In this document: positions 10,234-21,346 of the stretch, piece after piece
Layout of the letters: the number at the start of each line of letters is the position of its first letter
Numbering within the stretch: position 1 is the stretch's first letter
Source of the DNA: Musa acuminata AAA Group
Taxonomy: Eukaryota; Streptophyta; Magnoliopsida; Zingiberales; Musaceae
DNA length: 64,000 bases
Reading direction: 5' to 3'
NCBI RefSeq assembly: GCF_036884655.1
Contig: NC_088342.1
Location: 16,980,001-17,044,000, forward strand
Position numbers and translations under genes: made by a program
The notes under the pieces: model-generated
The model's input: only the letters and a program-made list of their open reading frames with translations
Databases searched by the model: none
What the model was told of the DNA's origin: nothing

Positions 10234-13200
10234 TTAGGGACAATTTAGCATGCCTAATTCCCTTCGGATGAATTCAAATTGATCTTCATTCAAAGCTTTT
10301 GTAAATATATCTGCTAATTGATGCTTTGTGTCAATGAATTCTAGAACAACATCATTGTTAAGAACATGATTGCGTATGAAATGATGCCTAACGTCGATGT
10401 GCTTAGTTCTAGAGTGCTGAATTGGATTTTTAGTAAGCCATATGGCACTAGTATTATCGCATTTTATGGGAATATTTTCAAGGTGAATTCCATAGTCTTC
10501 TAATGTATTTTTCATCCAAATTACTTGTGCACAACATGCACTTGCAGCAATGTATTCGGCTTCCGCTGTAGATAGTGCAACTGAATTTTGTTTCTTGGAA
10601 GTCCAAGAAACAAGTGCATGTCCTAAAAATTGGCATGTTCCGGATGTACTTTTTCTATCTATCCTGCATCCGCCAAAATCGGCATCTGCATAAGCTATTA
10701 GATCGAATTTTTCAGATTTTGGATACCACAATCCTAAATTTGAAGTTCCTTTAAGATACCTAAATATTCTTTTAACACTCTTAAGATGAGATAATTTAGG
10801 ATTAGATTGAAACCTAGCGCAAAGTCCTACACTAAACATAATATCCGGTCTAGTCGCAGTGAGGTAGAGTAGACTACCTATCATTCCCCTATATGTTTTT
10901 TGATCGAAACTTTCACCATTTTCATCCATATCTAACTTAGTCGCAGTACTCATAGGGGTGTTTATTGCTTTTGAATTATCCATGTTAAATCGTTTTAACA
11001 ATTCTAATGTATATTTGGATTGGTTAAGAAATATACCATCACTAAGTTGTTTGATTTGTAATCCCAAAAAGAAAGTTAATTCACCCATTAAACTCATTTC
11101 AAATTCAAGACTCATACATTTGGCAAATGATTCACATAGTGATTCATCCGAAGAGCCAAACACAATATCGTCAACATAAATTTGCACAATAAGAAAATTA
11201 TTTTCAAAATGTTTAATAAACAATGTAGTATCAACCTTGCCTTTGGTAAAATTATTTAAAATAAGAAAGGAACTAAGCCTTTCATACCAAGCTCTAGGAG
11301 CTTGTTTTAAGCCATAGAGAGCTTTAGTCAATTTGAATACATGATTAGGAAGAAGAGAATTTTCAAATCCGGGAGGTTGTTCGACAAATACTTCTTCGGA
11401 AATAAAACCATTCAAGAAAGTACTTTTAACATCCATTTGAAATAGTTTAAAATTATTACTACTAGCATAGGCAAGGAGCATCCTTATGGCTTCTAATCGA
11501 GCCACGGGAGCGAAGGTTTCTTCGTAATCGATACCTTCTTCTTGGTTGAAACCTTTGGCCACTAATCTAGCCTTGTTTCTAACCACGATACCATTTTCGT
11601 CTTGCTTGTTTCTAAAGACCCACTTAGTACCTATGACTAAGTGGTCACTTGGTCTAGGAACAAGCTTCCATACCTCATTCCTCTCAAATTGGTTCAATTC
11701 TTCTTGCATTGCAATGATCCAAAAATCATCTTTTAAGGCTTCGTAAATGCATTTAGGTTCAATTTGAGAAAGGAAAGCGGCGTTAGCACAGAAATTTTTG
11801 AAAGAAGAACGAGTTTGAACCCCTTTTGATGTATCTCCTATAATTTGCTCTTTTGGATGAGCATCTACATACTTCCATTCTTTTGGTAAAGAAATTTCGG
11901 AAGAAGATGCATTCAAATGGCTATTTTGAGGAGAGGGTTCATTTAAATTCAAATTATCAAAACCAAGATCATCATCAAAATCATTTTTCTTTAAATCGGA
12001 AATTTCATTAAAAACTACATGAATAGACTCTTCAATTACTAAAGTTCTTTTATTAAAAACCCGAAAAGCTTTAGAAACGGAAGAGTAACCAAGAAAGATG
12101 CCTTCATCGGATTTAGCATCAAATTTTCCTAAAGCATCCCTTTCATTTAAAATAAAGCATTTACAACCAAAAACTTTAAAATAGGAGATGTTTGGTTTTT
12201 TGTTATTCCATAATTCATAGGGAGTTTTGGATAAGGATGGTCTTATTAGGACTCTATTCATGATGTAGCAAGCCGTATTTACGGCTTCGGCCCAAAAGTA
12301 CTTAGGTAAACTTTGTTCATTCAACATAGTTCTTGCCATTTCTTGTAGGTTTCTATTTTTCCTTTCAACTACTCCATTTTGTTGAGGATTTCTTGGAGTT
12401 GAGAAGTTGTGATTGTACCCATTACTTTCGCAAAAATTTTGAAAGTCACGGTTTTGGAATTCACCACCGTGATCACTCCGAATTGATGAAATCATGAGGC
12501 CTTTTTCGTTTTGAGTGAGTTTACAAAATTTAGAGAAACACTTGAAGCAATCACTTTTGTGAGCTAAGAAATAGGTCCAAGTGTATCTAGAGTAGTCATC
12601 CACAATCACAAAAGCATATTTGCTTCCACCTAGACTTGTTGTATCAATTGGTCCAAATAAGTCCAAATGGATCAATTGTAATGGTCTAGTAGTGCTAATT
12701 TGATTTTTTGGTTTGAAGCTTGTTTTTATTTGTTTGCCTAGTTGACATGCATCGCATACTTTGTCCTTAATAAACTTTAAATTTGGAATTCCTCGTACTA
12801 ATTCTTGAGATGAGATCTTAGATATTGTTTTCATGCTTGCATGGCCTAATCTCCTATGCCAAAGCCAAGCATCATCATTTACGACGGAGAAGCACATTTC
12901 ATTACTTAGTTCATCAAGATTGATGGTATAGACATTATTTTGTTTTAAAGCAATCATAGTCATGTTATGATTTGGTTTTTCAATAATGCACATATTTGAT
13001 TCAAATCTAACGATGTAACCTTTATCGCATAGTTGACTAATACTCAAGAGATTATGTTTCAATCCATCAACTAGTAAGACATCATCAATGGAAAAATTAA
13101 ATTTGTTACCAATAGTTCCCTTGCCAATGATTTTGCCCTTGTTGTTGTCTCCGAAGGTAACGTACCCTTCTTCTTTGCCAGTGAGCATAGAGAAATGAGA

Positions 13201-13272
13201 TGGATCTCCAGTCATATGTCTTGAGCATCCACTATCGAGATACCATCTCTTGCTCCTAGCTTGTGGGTTTGT
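10234..13272 (-). CDS. Element B pol polyprotein (protease, integrase, RT, RNase H)
   Basis: Open from the codon after the gag-terminal TAG (13275-13273) to the TAA at 10234; the first ATG is at 13215. Order: aspartic protease ([19 protein letters not shown] active site), GAG-pre-integrase zinc region (WHRRLGHAS...CDACQLGKQ), and integrase core with the three catalytic acids ([29 protein letters not shown]). Then RT ([46 protein letters not shown]) and RNase H ([26 protein letters not shown]). All key catalytic residues seen are present. It lies in the same frame as gag, so readthrough of the stop could give Gag-Pol. It probably drives its own and its relatives' transposition. Confidence 0.93.
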   Translation of the reverse strand, partial: TNPQARSKRWYLDSGCSRHMTGDPSHFSMLTGKEEGYVTFGDNNKGKIIGKGTIGNKFNFSIDDVLLVDGLKHNLLSISQLCDKGYIVRFESNMCIIEKPNHNMTMIALKQNNVYTINLDELSNEMCFSVVNDDAWLWHRRLGHASMKTISKISSQELVRGIPNLKFIKDKVCDACQLGKQIKTSFKPKNQISTTRPLQLIHLDLFGPIDTTSLGGSKYAFVIVDDYSRYTWTYFLAHKSDCFKCFSKFCKLTQNEKGLMISSIRSDHGGEFQNRDFQNFCESNGYNHNFSTPRNPQQNGVVERKNRNLQEMARTMLNEQSLPKYFWAEAVNTACYIMNRVLIRPSLSKTPYELWNNKKPNISYFKVFGCKCFILNERDALGKFDAKSDEGIFLGYSSVSKAFRVFNKRTLVIEESIHVVFNEISDLKKNDFDDDLGFDNLNLNEPSPQNSHLNASSSEISLPKEWKYVDAHPKEQIIGDTSKGVQTRSSFKNFCANAAFLSQIEPKCIYEALKDDFWIIAMQEELNQFERNEVWKLVPRPSDHLVIGTKWVFRNKQDENGIVVRNKARLVAKGFNQEEGIDYEETFAPVARLEAIRMLLAYASSNNFKLFQMDVKSTFLNGFISEEVFVEQPPGFENSLLPNHVFKLTKALYGLKQAPRAWYERLSSFLILNNFTKGKVDTTLFIKHFENNFLIVQIYVDDIVFGSSDESLCESFAKCMSLEFEMSLMGELTFFLGLQIKQLSDGIFLNQSKYTLELLKRFNMDNSKAINTPMSTATKLDMDENGESFDQKTYRGMIGSLLYLTATRPDIMFSVGLCARFQSNPKLSHLKSVKRIFRYLKGTSNLGLWYPKSEKFDLIAYADADFGGCRIDRKSTSGTCQFLGHALVSWTSKKQNSVALSTAEAEYIAASACCAQVIWMKNTLEDYGIHLENIPIKCDNTSAIWLTKNPIQHSRTKHIDVRHHFIRNHVLNNDVVLEFIDTKHQLADIFTKALNEDQFEFIRRELGMLNCP

Positions 13273-13326
13273 CTACAAAAGAGGATGATTTTTAGGTACC
13301 CATTTGATTTTGGGTGCCTCAAAAAT

Positions 13327-14838
13327 TTACCCACTAACTTTGTTATTTATGATTGAATTCTTTATAGTTCCTTTAGGAACCCATATTAATTTTTGTGAAC
13401 TAATCTTCCTAAATGGGCATTTGTAGGCAATATGTCCGGATTTGCAACAAAAGTTGCATTTCATATAAGAGGAAACATGTAATGTAGGTCCTTTTATGAA
13501 AGTGGTAGGATTTTGATGTAATCCTTTTACAAATCCAATTCCATTTCTATTTGCGATGTGACCCTTGTGTGCAAGGATCATATCTAATCCTTTGCTACCA
13601 ACCTTAAACTTGTTTAAGGTTTCCTTAAGAAGCAAATTTTCATTTTTTATTGCTTCTAAGTGCTCACACTTAGAGCATGGAGGAGTTTGAAGACTATCAA
13701 ACTTATCTTGTAGCAAAGCATGCTCTTTCTTTAAGATACTTAACTTCTTGCTAACAGTTCTACATTCATCAAATAATTCATGAAAAGCGATAGATAGTTC
13801 TTCAAAAGATAAATCTTCATTAAATAAATCACATACCTCTTCTCCTAACGCCATTAGCGCGTAATGAGCAACTTGCTCGGTGTTGGACTCCTCTTCTTCG
13901 GATGCGCTTGAATCATCCCACGTTGCCTTGAATGCCTTCTTCTTTGATGTTCTCTTTTTGGCTTGAGGACAATCGTTCTTATAGTGTCCCGGTTTTTTGC
14001 ATTCATAGCAAATCACTTGGTCCTTCTTTTGTTCAAATTTATTTTTTGTATTATTTTTAAATCTGTTCTTTCTTAAATATTTTTTAAATTTTTGAGTCAA
14101 AAGTGCAATGTCATTGTCACTGTCCTCATCACTTGATGTTCCTTTCAAGTGGTCTTCTTGTGATTTGAGTGCCATATCCTTCCTGTTCTTTGGAAGGGGG
14201 TTCTCGAGCTCGTCATGAGCTTGATATGTCATTTCGTAGGTCATTAGAGACCCAATGAGTTCTTCAAGAGGGAATGCTTTAAGGTCTTTGGCCTCTTGAA
14301 TGGCCGTAACTTTTGGATCCCAACTTTTAGGGAGGGATCTTAAGATTTTAGTTACTAGTTCAAAGTTAGTAAAATCTTTACCAAGAGCTTTGAGTCCATT
14401 GATGACATCCGTAAACCGGGTGTACATGTCTCCGATGGACTCACTTGGTTTCATTCGGAAAAGTTCGTAAGAGTGCACAAGGATGTTGATTTTGGACTCT
14501 TTCACTCGGCTAGTGCCTTCATGAGTGACCTCAAGAGTTCTCCAAATATCAAAAGCCGAATCACACATTGAAACACGATTAAATTCGTTTTTGTCTAGTG
14601 CACAAAACAAGGCATTCATAGCCTTTGCATTTAAAGCAAAAACCTTCTTCTCCGATTCATCCCATTCACTCATCGGAAGAGAAGATTTTTGAAATCCATT
14701 CTCGACAATAGACCAAAGCTCAAAGTCCATAGAAATGAGGAAGATTCTCATGCGAGTCTTCCAATATGTGTAATCCGACCCATTAAACAAAGGTGGTCGT
14801 GCAATAGAATGGCCATCTTGCATGCCGGAGTAAGCCAT
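13327..14838 (-). CDS. Element B gag
   Basis: 503 codons. The N-terminal ~200 residues are the plant copia capsid region (RPPLFNGSDYTYWKTRMRIF, LNAKAMNALFCALDKNEF, THEGTSRVKESKINIL, YTRFTDVINGL, LEELIGSLMTYEM). Then come basic and acidic linkers and a CCHC knuckle CYECKKPGHYKNDC near residue 275. A coiled-coil-like stretch follows, and a second CCHC CNFCCKSGHIAYKC near residue 460. The protein would form the particle and bind RNA. Odd point: it ends at a TAA where element D has a serine codon. The family's usual gag stop is the in-frame TAG at 13275-13273, so B's Gag is about 17 residues short. Confidence 0.93.
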   Translation of the reverse strand: MAYSGMQDGHSIARPPLFNGSDYTYWKTRMRIFLISMDFELWSIVENGFQKSSLPMSEWDESEKKVFALNAKAMNALFCALDKNEFNRVSMCDSAFDIWRTLEVTHEGTSRVKESKINILVHSYELFRMKPSESIGDMYTRFTDVINGLKALGKDFTNFELVTKILRSLPKSWDPKVTAIQEAKDLKAFPLEELIGSLMTYEMTYQAHDELENPLPKNRKDMALKSQEDHLKGTSSDEDSDNDIALLTQKFKKYLRKNRFKNNTKNKFEQKKDQVICYECKKPGHYKNDCPQAKKRTSKKKAFKATWDDSSASEEEESNTEQVAHYALMALGEEVCDLFNEDLSFEELSIAFHELFDECRTVSKKLSILKKEHALLQDKFDSLQTPPCSKCEHLEAIKNENLLLKETLNKFKVGSKGLDMILAHKGHIANRNGIGFVKGLHQNPTTFIKGPTLHVSSYMKCNFCCKSGHIAYKCPFRKISSQKLIWVPKGTIKNSIINNKVSG

Positions 14839-14876
14839 CTCGCTTGGGTATTAAACCAAATATGAGAGATAACCTT

Positions 14877-14888
14877 GCTCTAATACCA
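14877..14888 (-). promoter_or_regulatory. Element B primer binding site
   Basis: Minus strand TGGTATTAGAGC, one mismatch (C to T) from the initiator tRNA-Met complement TGGTATCAGAGC, two bases inside the 5' LTR. Confidence 0.88.
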
Positions 14889-14890
14889 CT

Positions 14891-16158
14891 TGTTAGGATC
14901 GGAGCGGCACTAAGAGGGGGGGGTGAATTAGTGCAGCGGATTAAAACTTCGATTTTAATAAAATCTTTCGTACGTTAAGAACGAAACTTGAGAAATTTAA
15001 CTTGAAGGCGTATTCTTAAAGTTGCGCAGCAAGAGTAATAAGGAACTAAAGCAGTAAGAAGATTTGCAGTAATGTAAATGACAATAATAAAAAGCAAACC
15101 AGAGATTACGCCGATTTTTAGAGTGGTTCGGTCAATTGACCTACTCCACTTGCGAGGCCCCTCTTCGATGAGGCTCCCACCTTCCACTAGCAAGTCTCTT
15201 GAAATGGAAGGGTAAACACCCCTCTTACAACCTTTTACAAGCAGCTCAACCTCTTACAAATTTTCAATAAGAAAGAAGGAGGAGAACTCTCTAGCAAATT
15301 GAAAACAAGAATTGCTAAGACTTTCTAAGACTTTTCTCTCAATCAAAATGCTTCTCAAAAGTTGTAACCTCAGTTGAGATTTGAGGGGTATTTATAGGCC
15401 TCAAGAGGATTCAAATTTTGGGCTCCAAAATTTGAATTCTCTTAGGGTTCCCGGTGCTGGCGGTTCCACCGCCCAACGCTCGGGTGCTGGACGGTGCAAC
15501 CACCCAGCCAAGGAGGTGTCACCGCCCAGCACTCGGGTGCTGGGCGGTGCCACCGCCCAGTTAGGCGGTGCCACCGCCTACAGTGTTTTCAGCCCGACTA
15601 CAGTGTTTTCAGCCACTAGTTGGGCTTCAATCTTGGCTCTCTAGTTCGCTGGTTTAGCTTAATTTTTAGCCTAAACCAACTCTGACTTTGGGCCCAGTTG
15701 GCCCCTAACCAGGATATAGGATTATCTCTTAATCCTAATCCTAATTACAAGTGGACTACATAACCAAAACACATCCTAAGCAAATTTTCAACCGCGAACG
15801 TCGAGTCTTGTTCTGGCGAGCTTTCCGACGAACTTTCTGCCGACGGGCTTCTAGCAAGCTCCCGAACTTGTGATGACTTTAATGAGTAGCCGAGCCTTCT
15901 CGGTGATCTCCGTGAACCTCCGACGATCTCTTCGGCGAACTTCCGAAAATTCCGACAGGTTCCCGATTTCTTCTCGGTTGGTTCTGGCAGCATCTCCGAC
16001 GATTCTTCGGACTCTTAAACGTCCATCGAATTTGACTCCGGTATTCTCGCTTTGTGTTTTCTGGTTATCGTAGTTAATCCTGCACACTTAACTCAATAAT
16101 ATGGATTAGATCAAATAACCCATCAATTGATTTTATCATCAAAATCCGAGATTCAATA
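14891..16158 (-). repeat. Element B 5' LTR (1268 bp) with promoter
   Basis: Direct repeat of 6615-7902. The minus strand carries the palindrome cluster at 15459-15585 and then CCTATAAATACCCC at 15385-15399, a plausible TATA box for the gag-pol transcript. The element's first bases here read TATTGAATC instead of TGTTGAATC, one transition at the outer end. A run of nine G lies near 14920. Confidence 0.92.
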
Positions 16159-17170
16159 GTCTCTAGGGCATATCCCTAGAAGTAGGTCAGCGAAACTCAT
16201 CATGGACCGTACCATATCTAATAACGTACGATTTCTCCTTTCAGAGACACCATTGAGCTGAGGTGTATAAGGAGGTGTCCATTGGGATAATATCCCATGG
16301 TCCTTGAGGAACTGAGTAAACTCTGTACTTAAGTATTCACCTCCTCGATCTGATCGAAGAGTTTTGATACTCTTTCCAGTCTGGTTCTCCACCTCATTCT
16401 TATACTCTCTGAATTTCTCAAAGGCCTCAGACTTGTACTTCATTAAGTACACATATCCATACCTTAAGAAATCATCAGTAAATATAATGAAGTAGGAGTA
16501 ACCTCCAATGGCATGAGTTGACATGGGTCCACATACATCACTATGTATGAGTTCCAACAACTCAGTGGCTCTCTCTCCAGTTCCACTAAATGGAGAGTTG
16601 GTCAATTTTCCACGAATGCAAGGCTCACAAGTTGCATAAGACACATAGTCGAATAGATCTAGATATCCATCATTTAGTAACTTTTGAATCCTTCTTTCAT
16701 GGATGTGACCTAGCCTACAATGCCACAGGTATGCACTGTTCACTTCATCTCGTTTCCTCTTAGACACATTTACATTCATGATATGTGGAGTAGTGTCTAA
16801 CATAAATAAACCATTATGCAATGTTCCTTTCGTGATGATCTTATCATCTAATAATATTGAACAACCATTGTTCTCAAAAACAAATTTATATCCACTAACT
16901 GTTAAACATGAAATGGAGATAATGTTTTTGATAATAGAAGGAACAAAATAACATGCATCTAATGCAATAAAAGCTCCACTAGGCAGATGTAGGGCGACCT
17001 CGCCAACAGTTAATACAGTAACTTTTGCTCCATTACCTATCTTGAGGTCCATCTCGCCTCTCTCAAGTCTCCTAGGTCTTGCCAGAACCTGCAACGAATT
17101 GCATATATGATAAGCACTACCGGTATCCAATACCCATGTGTTATCATAAGATTATGACAAATGGAGACTG
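16159..17170 (-). pseudogene. Element A protease end, GAG-pre-integrase and integrase core
   Basis: From about 17130 leftward: DTGSAYHICNS (aspartic protease active site), WHCRLGHIHERRIQKLL...CEPCIRGK (GAG-pre-integrase zinc region), IHSDVCGPM, KTLRSDRGGEYLS and NGVSERRNRTL (integrase catalytic D, D, E). The last residues before the cut encode SFADLLLG; then element B intervenes. 325 codons are open, but the last six bases of that reading frame belong to B. A one-base shift near 16180 would be needed to continue into GYALET. The gene is broken by insertion and shift. Confidence 0.9.
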
Positions 17171-17223
17171 ATCATGAATGTACCTGAAGCTTCATCAAGC
17201 TTTTGTTTCGCCCTTTCTGCAAG

Positions 17224-18001
17224 TTACTCTTTGCAGTTTCTCTTCCAGTGCCCATCTTTACCACAGTGGAAGCACTGGCCTTTGTCCTTTGTTAGGTCTT
17301 TCTTAGCAACCTTTGCTTTACCTTGTTTGCCCTTGTCCTTTCCCTTCTTAAGGGACATTTCTACTTTCCTTTTCTTTCTGGTCTCACCAGTGTAGAGAAT
17401 TGGCTTCTCTTTCTTAATAATACTCTCTGCCTCCCTCAACATATTGAGAAGCTCGGAGAGTCACCTCAAACTTGTTCATATTAAAATTCATTATGAACTA
17501 TGAAAAGGAATCTGGTAGGGACTGAAGCACAATGTCCACACACAAGTTATCCTCTAGGACCATTCCTAGACCTGTGAGTTTCTCTATCCACTCAATCATC
17601 TTTAAGACATGGTTCTGAACCGGTGTCCCCTTAGTCATCCTAGCGCGGAAAAGGCTCTTGGATATCTCATATCGTTGAGTCCTTCCCTGTTCCTCAAACA
17701 ATTTGCGGACATGTAGGAGAATGGATCTGGCATCCATCTTTTCATGTTGTCTCTATAACTCAGGAGTCATAGAGCCCAACATATAGCACTGAGCAAGAGT
17801 GGAGTCATCAATGTACTTCACGTAGCGAGCGATCTCATCCTCGCTTGCCCCTTCTTCGGGCGTAGGCATCACTGTATCAAGGACGTACATGATTTTCTCC
17901 GTTGTGAGAACAATTCTCAAGTTACGGAGCCAATCCGTATAATTTGGACCAGTGAGGCGGTTGACATCAAGTATGTCACGTAAGGGATTTGAAAGCGACA
18001 T
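17224..18001 (-). pseudogene. Element A gag, frame-broken
   Basis: Three consecutive segments give a copia gag. 17753-18001 starts MSLSNPLRDILDVNRLTGP with a WLRNLRIVLTTEK capsid helix region. 17498-17737 continues the capsid (FEEQGRTQRYEISKSLF). 17224-17442 holds a lysine-rich linker and a CCHC knuckle [14 protein letters not shown]. Stops near 17745 and a shift near 17450-17500 separate them. The ATG at 18001 is the natural start and follows the long leader. It is unlike the gag of B and D. Confidence 0.85.
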
Positions 18002-18196
18002 TTTCTGAAAATAAAGATGTAGCAGAAATGTATAACATGCAGATTTTGCAAGAAATAAACTATCAAGATATGGACTTCTATCTTAATATGCTCCCACTAT
18101 TTTACTATCGAGTCACGCGACACCCTCAGCACGTGAAACGGAAGTCTCCGGCAGACTTCTAGTGGGGATCAGGATCCAATCAGCGTCTTAGTGTAA

Positions 18197-18490
18197 CCTC
18201 GAGGGACTCGACCAATCACACTAAGCCTAAAAGGTAGGCAACTCTTGCCGATCACAACTCCTTGTGATTCCCGTCCTGTTCGGCCTCCGAATCACCATGG
18301 CCTCGAGGGACTCGACCAACCATGATGCTCGGTTAAGTCAACACCTTCGTTACAAGATGAGTCTGATTTGATGATATACCCTCGAGGGACTCGACCAAGC
18401 ATACCATGCCCTCAGGTCACCGGTGACATCTCTATGTCGTAAGCAAGATAGCGAATCGCGATATAGGTGAGTCTCGAGGGACTCGACCAA
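18197..18490. repeat. Four dispersed direct repeats with CTCGAG core in element A leader
   Basis: CCTCGAGGGACTCGACCAA occurs at 18197-18215, 18301-18319 and 18380-18398, and a near copy (TCTCGAGGGACTCGACCAA) at 18472-18490, spaced about 80-105 bp. Each holds the palindrome CTCGAG. Function unknown; packaging or regulatory roles are possible. Confidence 0.85.
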
Positions 18491-19264
18491 CTCAACCTAC
18501 ACCGGGAATCGGTTCCTACTCATAACGATGGAAGGCCACGTGGGTCAATCTAATTGCCTCACGTTTACCGACTTAATATTATCGAGAGATGTTTCTATGA
18601 TTTGGTCTCCTAATATGACATGTCACACATATACATATTTAATATATATCTACATCGCATGCAAATATATATACATATCTAGTATGTGTATAAGCAATCA
18701 CACCAGATGATCATGGACCACAACCTAATATGATTAGGCCCGAGCCAGTAGGCCTAATCACTCACATCAAGATCTATGTGTGCAACGATGCATCTCCATG
18801 CCCTGTGATCGTCCATCTCGTCCTCGTCGGTTCCGTCGACATCTTGATGCATCTCCATGCATCACGATCGTCCGTCTCGTGGGTCCCGCTATCGCATCCA
18901 CGCTCCCGCTGCGCCTCCTCGTGTGATTACAACTTAATCATAGGCACGCAGGCCCGACAATAAACGAGAAATATAATGGAGGTTCGCAGACCTCAATAAC
19001 AATAATCACAAGTACACACATCACACGGTCCATGATCATCCGTCCACACATCATACATCACATGTATAAATAATCATCATCATGTAGGACTACTAGATAA
19101 TAATAAAAATAATAATTAACTAAACCTTTTAATTAATTAATATTTTCTGAAATCAGGGACATGTAGGGAATTTCTCAATTCCTAAGGGTATTTTTGTAAT
19201 TTGGACAAAAAACAGAAACTGGAATTTCTCAAATTCCGAGGGGCAAAACTGTCTTTTTTCAGAA

Positions 19265-19770
19265 AACCCTAATGCCCTTTCCCCTTTTCGCTGCTGCCGC
19301 CGCCGCCACCCAGCCGGCGGCGGCCTGTGCGGCGGGGCGAGGGCACTGCCCTCGCCTGCAGGCGGCACGCCCGCTGGCGGCGATGTCGCTGCGGGTGGGC
19401 TCCCCTTTCGGGTGCCGCTGCCTCTGCAGGCGGTGCTGTCCCGCCGGGCGGCCGCCCCTGTGGGGGGGTTTCGCCCGCGGGAGCAGCGGCGGCAGGCGTC
19501 GCGCGTCGCTGCCCTGCGGCGGCAGGCGCCGCTTCCTTTCGGCGGCAGGCGCCGCTGCCCTGCGGCGCCTCTGCCCGTGGGTTGCCAGCCCCGCCGGCAG
19601 CAAGCCTGCTGCAAGCAGGCCGCCGGCCGGCTGCTGCAGGCACAGCGCTTGCGCATGCGCCGGCGCTGTGCTGCCTGGCTACGGCTGCGGCTGCCGCTGC
19701 AGGTGGCTGCAGGCATGCAGATCGAGGGCAGCAACTATTGCTGCCCTTCCTCGCTTTTGCGTCAACGATT
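19265..19770. other. GC-rich block in element A leader
   Basis: About 500 bp of GCTGC, GCCGCC, CTGCAGGC and CGGCGGC repeats, sharply different from the AT-rich surroundings and adjacent to the primer site. It would form strong RNA structure in the element transcript and is dense in CpG and CNG sites. Possible captured host exon or leader structure; unrecognised. Confidence 0.7.
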
Positions 19771-19838
19771 TTGACGTCAAAATTCTTCCTAAACACAATA
19801 CACGCAGTTCAAAACCAATCATTCACACGAACAACCTG

Positions 19839-19850
19839 GCTCTGATACCA
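19839..19850 (-). promoter_or_regulatory. Element A primer binding site
   Basis: Minus strand TGGTATCAGAGC, exact complement of the initiator tRNA-Met 3' end, one base inside the 5' LTR. Confidence 0.92.
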
Positions 19851-19851
19851 C

Positions 19852-21346
19852 TATTGGGAAATCATTGGGGGGCGACATCATATGCGCAGCGAAAGAACAA
19901 GAAAACAAAAATCCCCGATTCCCAAAAAGATGTTCATCGTCGTGCGAAGATTGGTGCGCAAAAATCCGCAAAATACAAAACTGCGTATAGAGATTGTGTT
20001 ACCTAGGGAGATCGTATATCCCTGTTTCCTTGCAGATCCTTAGGAGAGGGTGAAGGAGATCAAGCGTCCTCCTCTCTAGCGGTGATCCAGACAGTAGGGT
20101 TGCGACGACGCTCCTCAAAACTCCAGGCCTACTCTGAGGTGGAGAGGGAGAGGAGAATAGGAAAGGCAAGCAAAGACTCTAGCCTATGAGGCTGTGAATC
20201 CCTCCTATTTATAGAGATCCCGTGTCAAACCCTAATGGGTCCTTCCCTAGTGGGTATTGGATCTGCATCCAATAAGACAAGGGCTCCGTCGGATATCTCA
20301 TATCCGAACCTCTACTCATCGCAATGCCTACCATATGTGTGTGACCCTCTAGGCCCAATATCGAGCTGGCCGTGAGTCATACCTGTCAGAACTCCTTCTA
20401 ACTTAGTGAATTATTATCTCTGTAATAATTCACTCGACTCATCGACTACGAACGTACTAGGCCACTACGCCGTAGTCCCCAGACGATACAGGGGAATCCA
20501 ATCCATTGGACCTGTCTGTCCTCAGTTACCATGTACCTATAATCCCTCATCCATCTAATATCCCAGAGACCGTATATCGAGCATGGTGTTGTCAGACCCA
20601 TACGGTTTCTACTCGAGTCTCGCTCTAATCGGATTCTCCCGGAGAACTCTTTCTCTCTCAACCCGAATGACCCTAGCCAGGGATTTGTCTAAGCAAGAAC
20701 ACATGGGATATTCCTCTCATGACGCCAAGAGTGGATGATCCTCTGTCGACACTCAATAGCCCTCGTAAGGTCGACTACCACTCCCAATGACCAAATGTAC
20801 TAGATCTGGGAACAGCCAAACCTATAAGTCTGGTATCAAAGAGTGGAGCACTCATACAGGACATCCTTGGTGTCTCAAGTCTAAGGACCAGATACACCAC
20901 TAGGACTACGGAATCGCTGTCTGACAATAAGGCGTCATCAACCATCCAGCATTCCGTAAGCGGATCAATCAGTGAACTCATTCTCCAATGAGCACATGTA
21001 CTGTATCCCTAGTGTCCCTACACGAGCAGCTATGAGACCAGCTGCATCCATCATATGGACGGGTATACAGCACACCAGTCTATCCGGTTATCACGATGTC
21101 CTTCTCGAGTAACCTATGACCGGGATTATTTAGGATATGTGTTTAAAGGTGAATCGATCTCATTATCGTGATCTCATCATGATCCGATTCCCATTGCACA
21201 AATCCAAGGACATCACAATATATATATGCACATATGCAATTGTTATAAAGTGATATACGCCAAAATATAATAAGCAAAAAGATTATGTATCAAGTCACAC
21301 GTGCCATCACTCACGTGATTGGCTTGCTGGGCACCTATGACTAGCA
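19852..21346 (-). repeat. Element A 5' LTR (1495 bp)
   Basis: Same length as the copy at 3133-4627, with substitutions at roughly the one-to-two percent level by eye over the first few hundred bases. Minus-strand TATA box CTATAAATAGG at 20205-20215. The right end ATGACTAGCA is followed by the AATTG duplication (21347-21351). Confidence 0.93.

Larger units (their letters stand above)
6615..16158 (-). mobile_element. Element B: near-intact SIRE/Maximus-type copia element with third ORF
   Basis: 9544 bp bounded by LTRs (6615-7902 and 14891-16158), duplication GTCTC, and a tRNA-Met primer site with one mismatch. Element order: 5' LTR, primer site, gag (503 codons), pol (about 1012 codons), GC-rich palindrome cluster, putative short intron, third ORF (364 codons), internal polypurine tract, polypurine tract, 3' LTR. 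By eye the LTRs differ at about seven bases, plus a 21-bp indel within the palindrome cluster and one G in the G run. It is therefore the youngest well-preserved element here and the best candidate source of enzymes for the pol-less relatives. Confidence 0.93.
18002..19838 (-). other. Element A long 5' leader
   Basis: About 1.84 kb between primer site and gag with no credible gene. Contents from gag outward: four copies of CCTCGAGGGACTCGACCAA-like motif (18197-18490), an AT-rich tract (18590-18720), mixed sequence with repeated CATCTCCATGC and CGATCGTCC (18780-18890), an AT-rich tract (19060-19140), and a very GC-rich block (19265-19770). Several overlapping open frames on both strands in the GC block arise because stops are rare there; none has a recognisable domain. 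Confidence 0.7.
3133..21346 (-). mobile_element. Element A: Ty1/copia LTR retrotransposon, minus strand, inserted in element D
   Basis: Boundaries are set by two 1495-bp LTRs, terminal TG..CA (the right copy starts TA, one substitution) and the 5-bp duplication AATTG. Order in the element's own direction: 5' LTR (19852-21346), tRNA-Met primer site, a 1.8-kb leader, gag, protease/integrase, RT/RNase H, polypurine tract, 3' LTR (3133-4627). Its integrase is split by element B; without B and its duplication it is about 8.67 kb. All reading frames are broken. It differs from the SIRE-type elements around it in LTR, gag and pol. The gag start (LTGPNYTDWLRNLRIVL) and DTGSAYHICNS protease recall the Angela/Tork side of Ty1/copia; the lineage is uncertain. 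Confidence 0.92.

Noticed and set aside
18197..18490. CRISPR-like regularly spaced repeat
   Set aside because: Only four repeats with unequal spacing, within a plant retroelement leader; no cas genes.
19153..20006. Open frames up to 244 codons in the GC-rich block and LTR of element A
   Set aside because: Open in four or more frames because GC-rich DNA lacks stops; one runs on into the LTR; no recognisable domain or conserved start.
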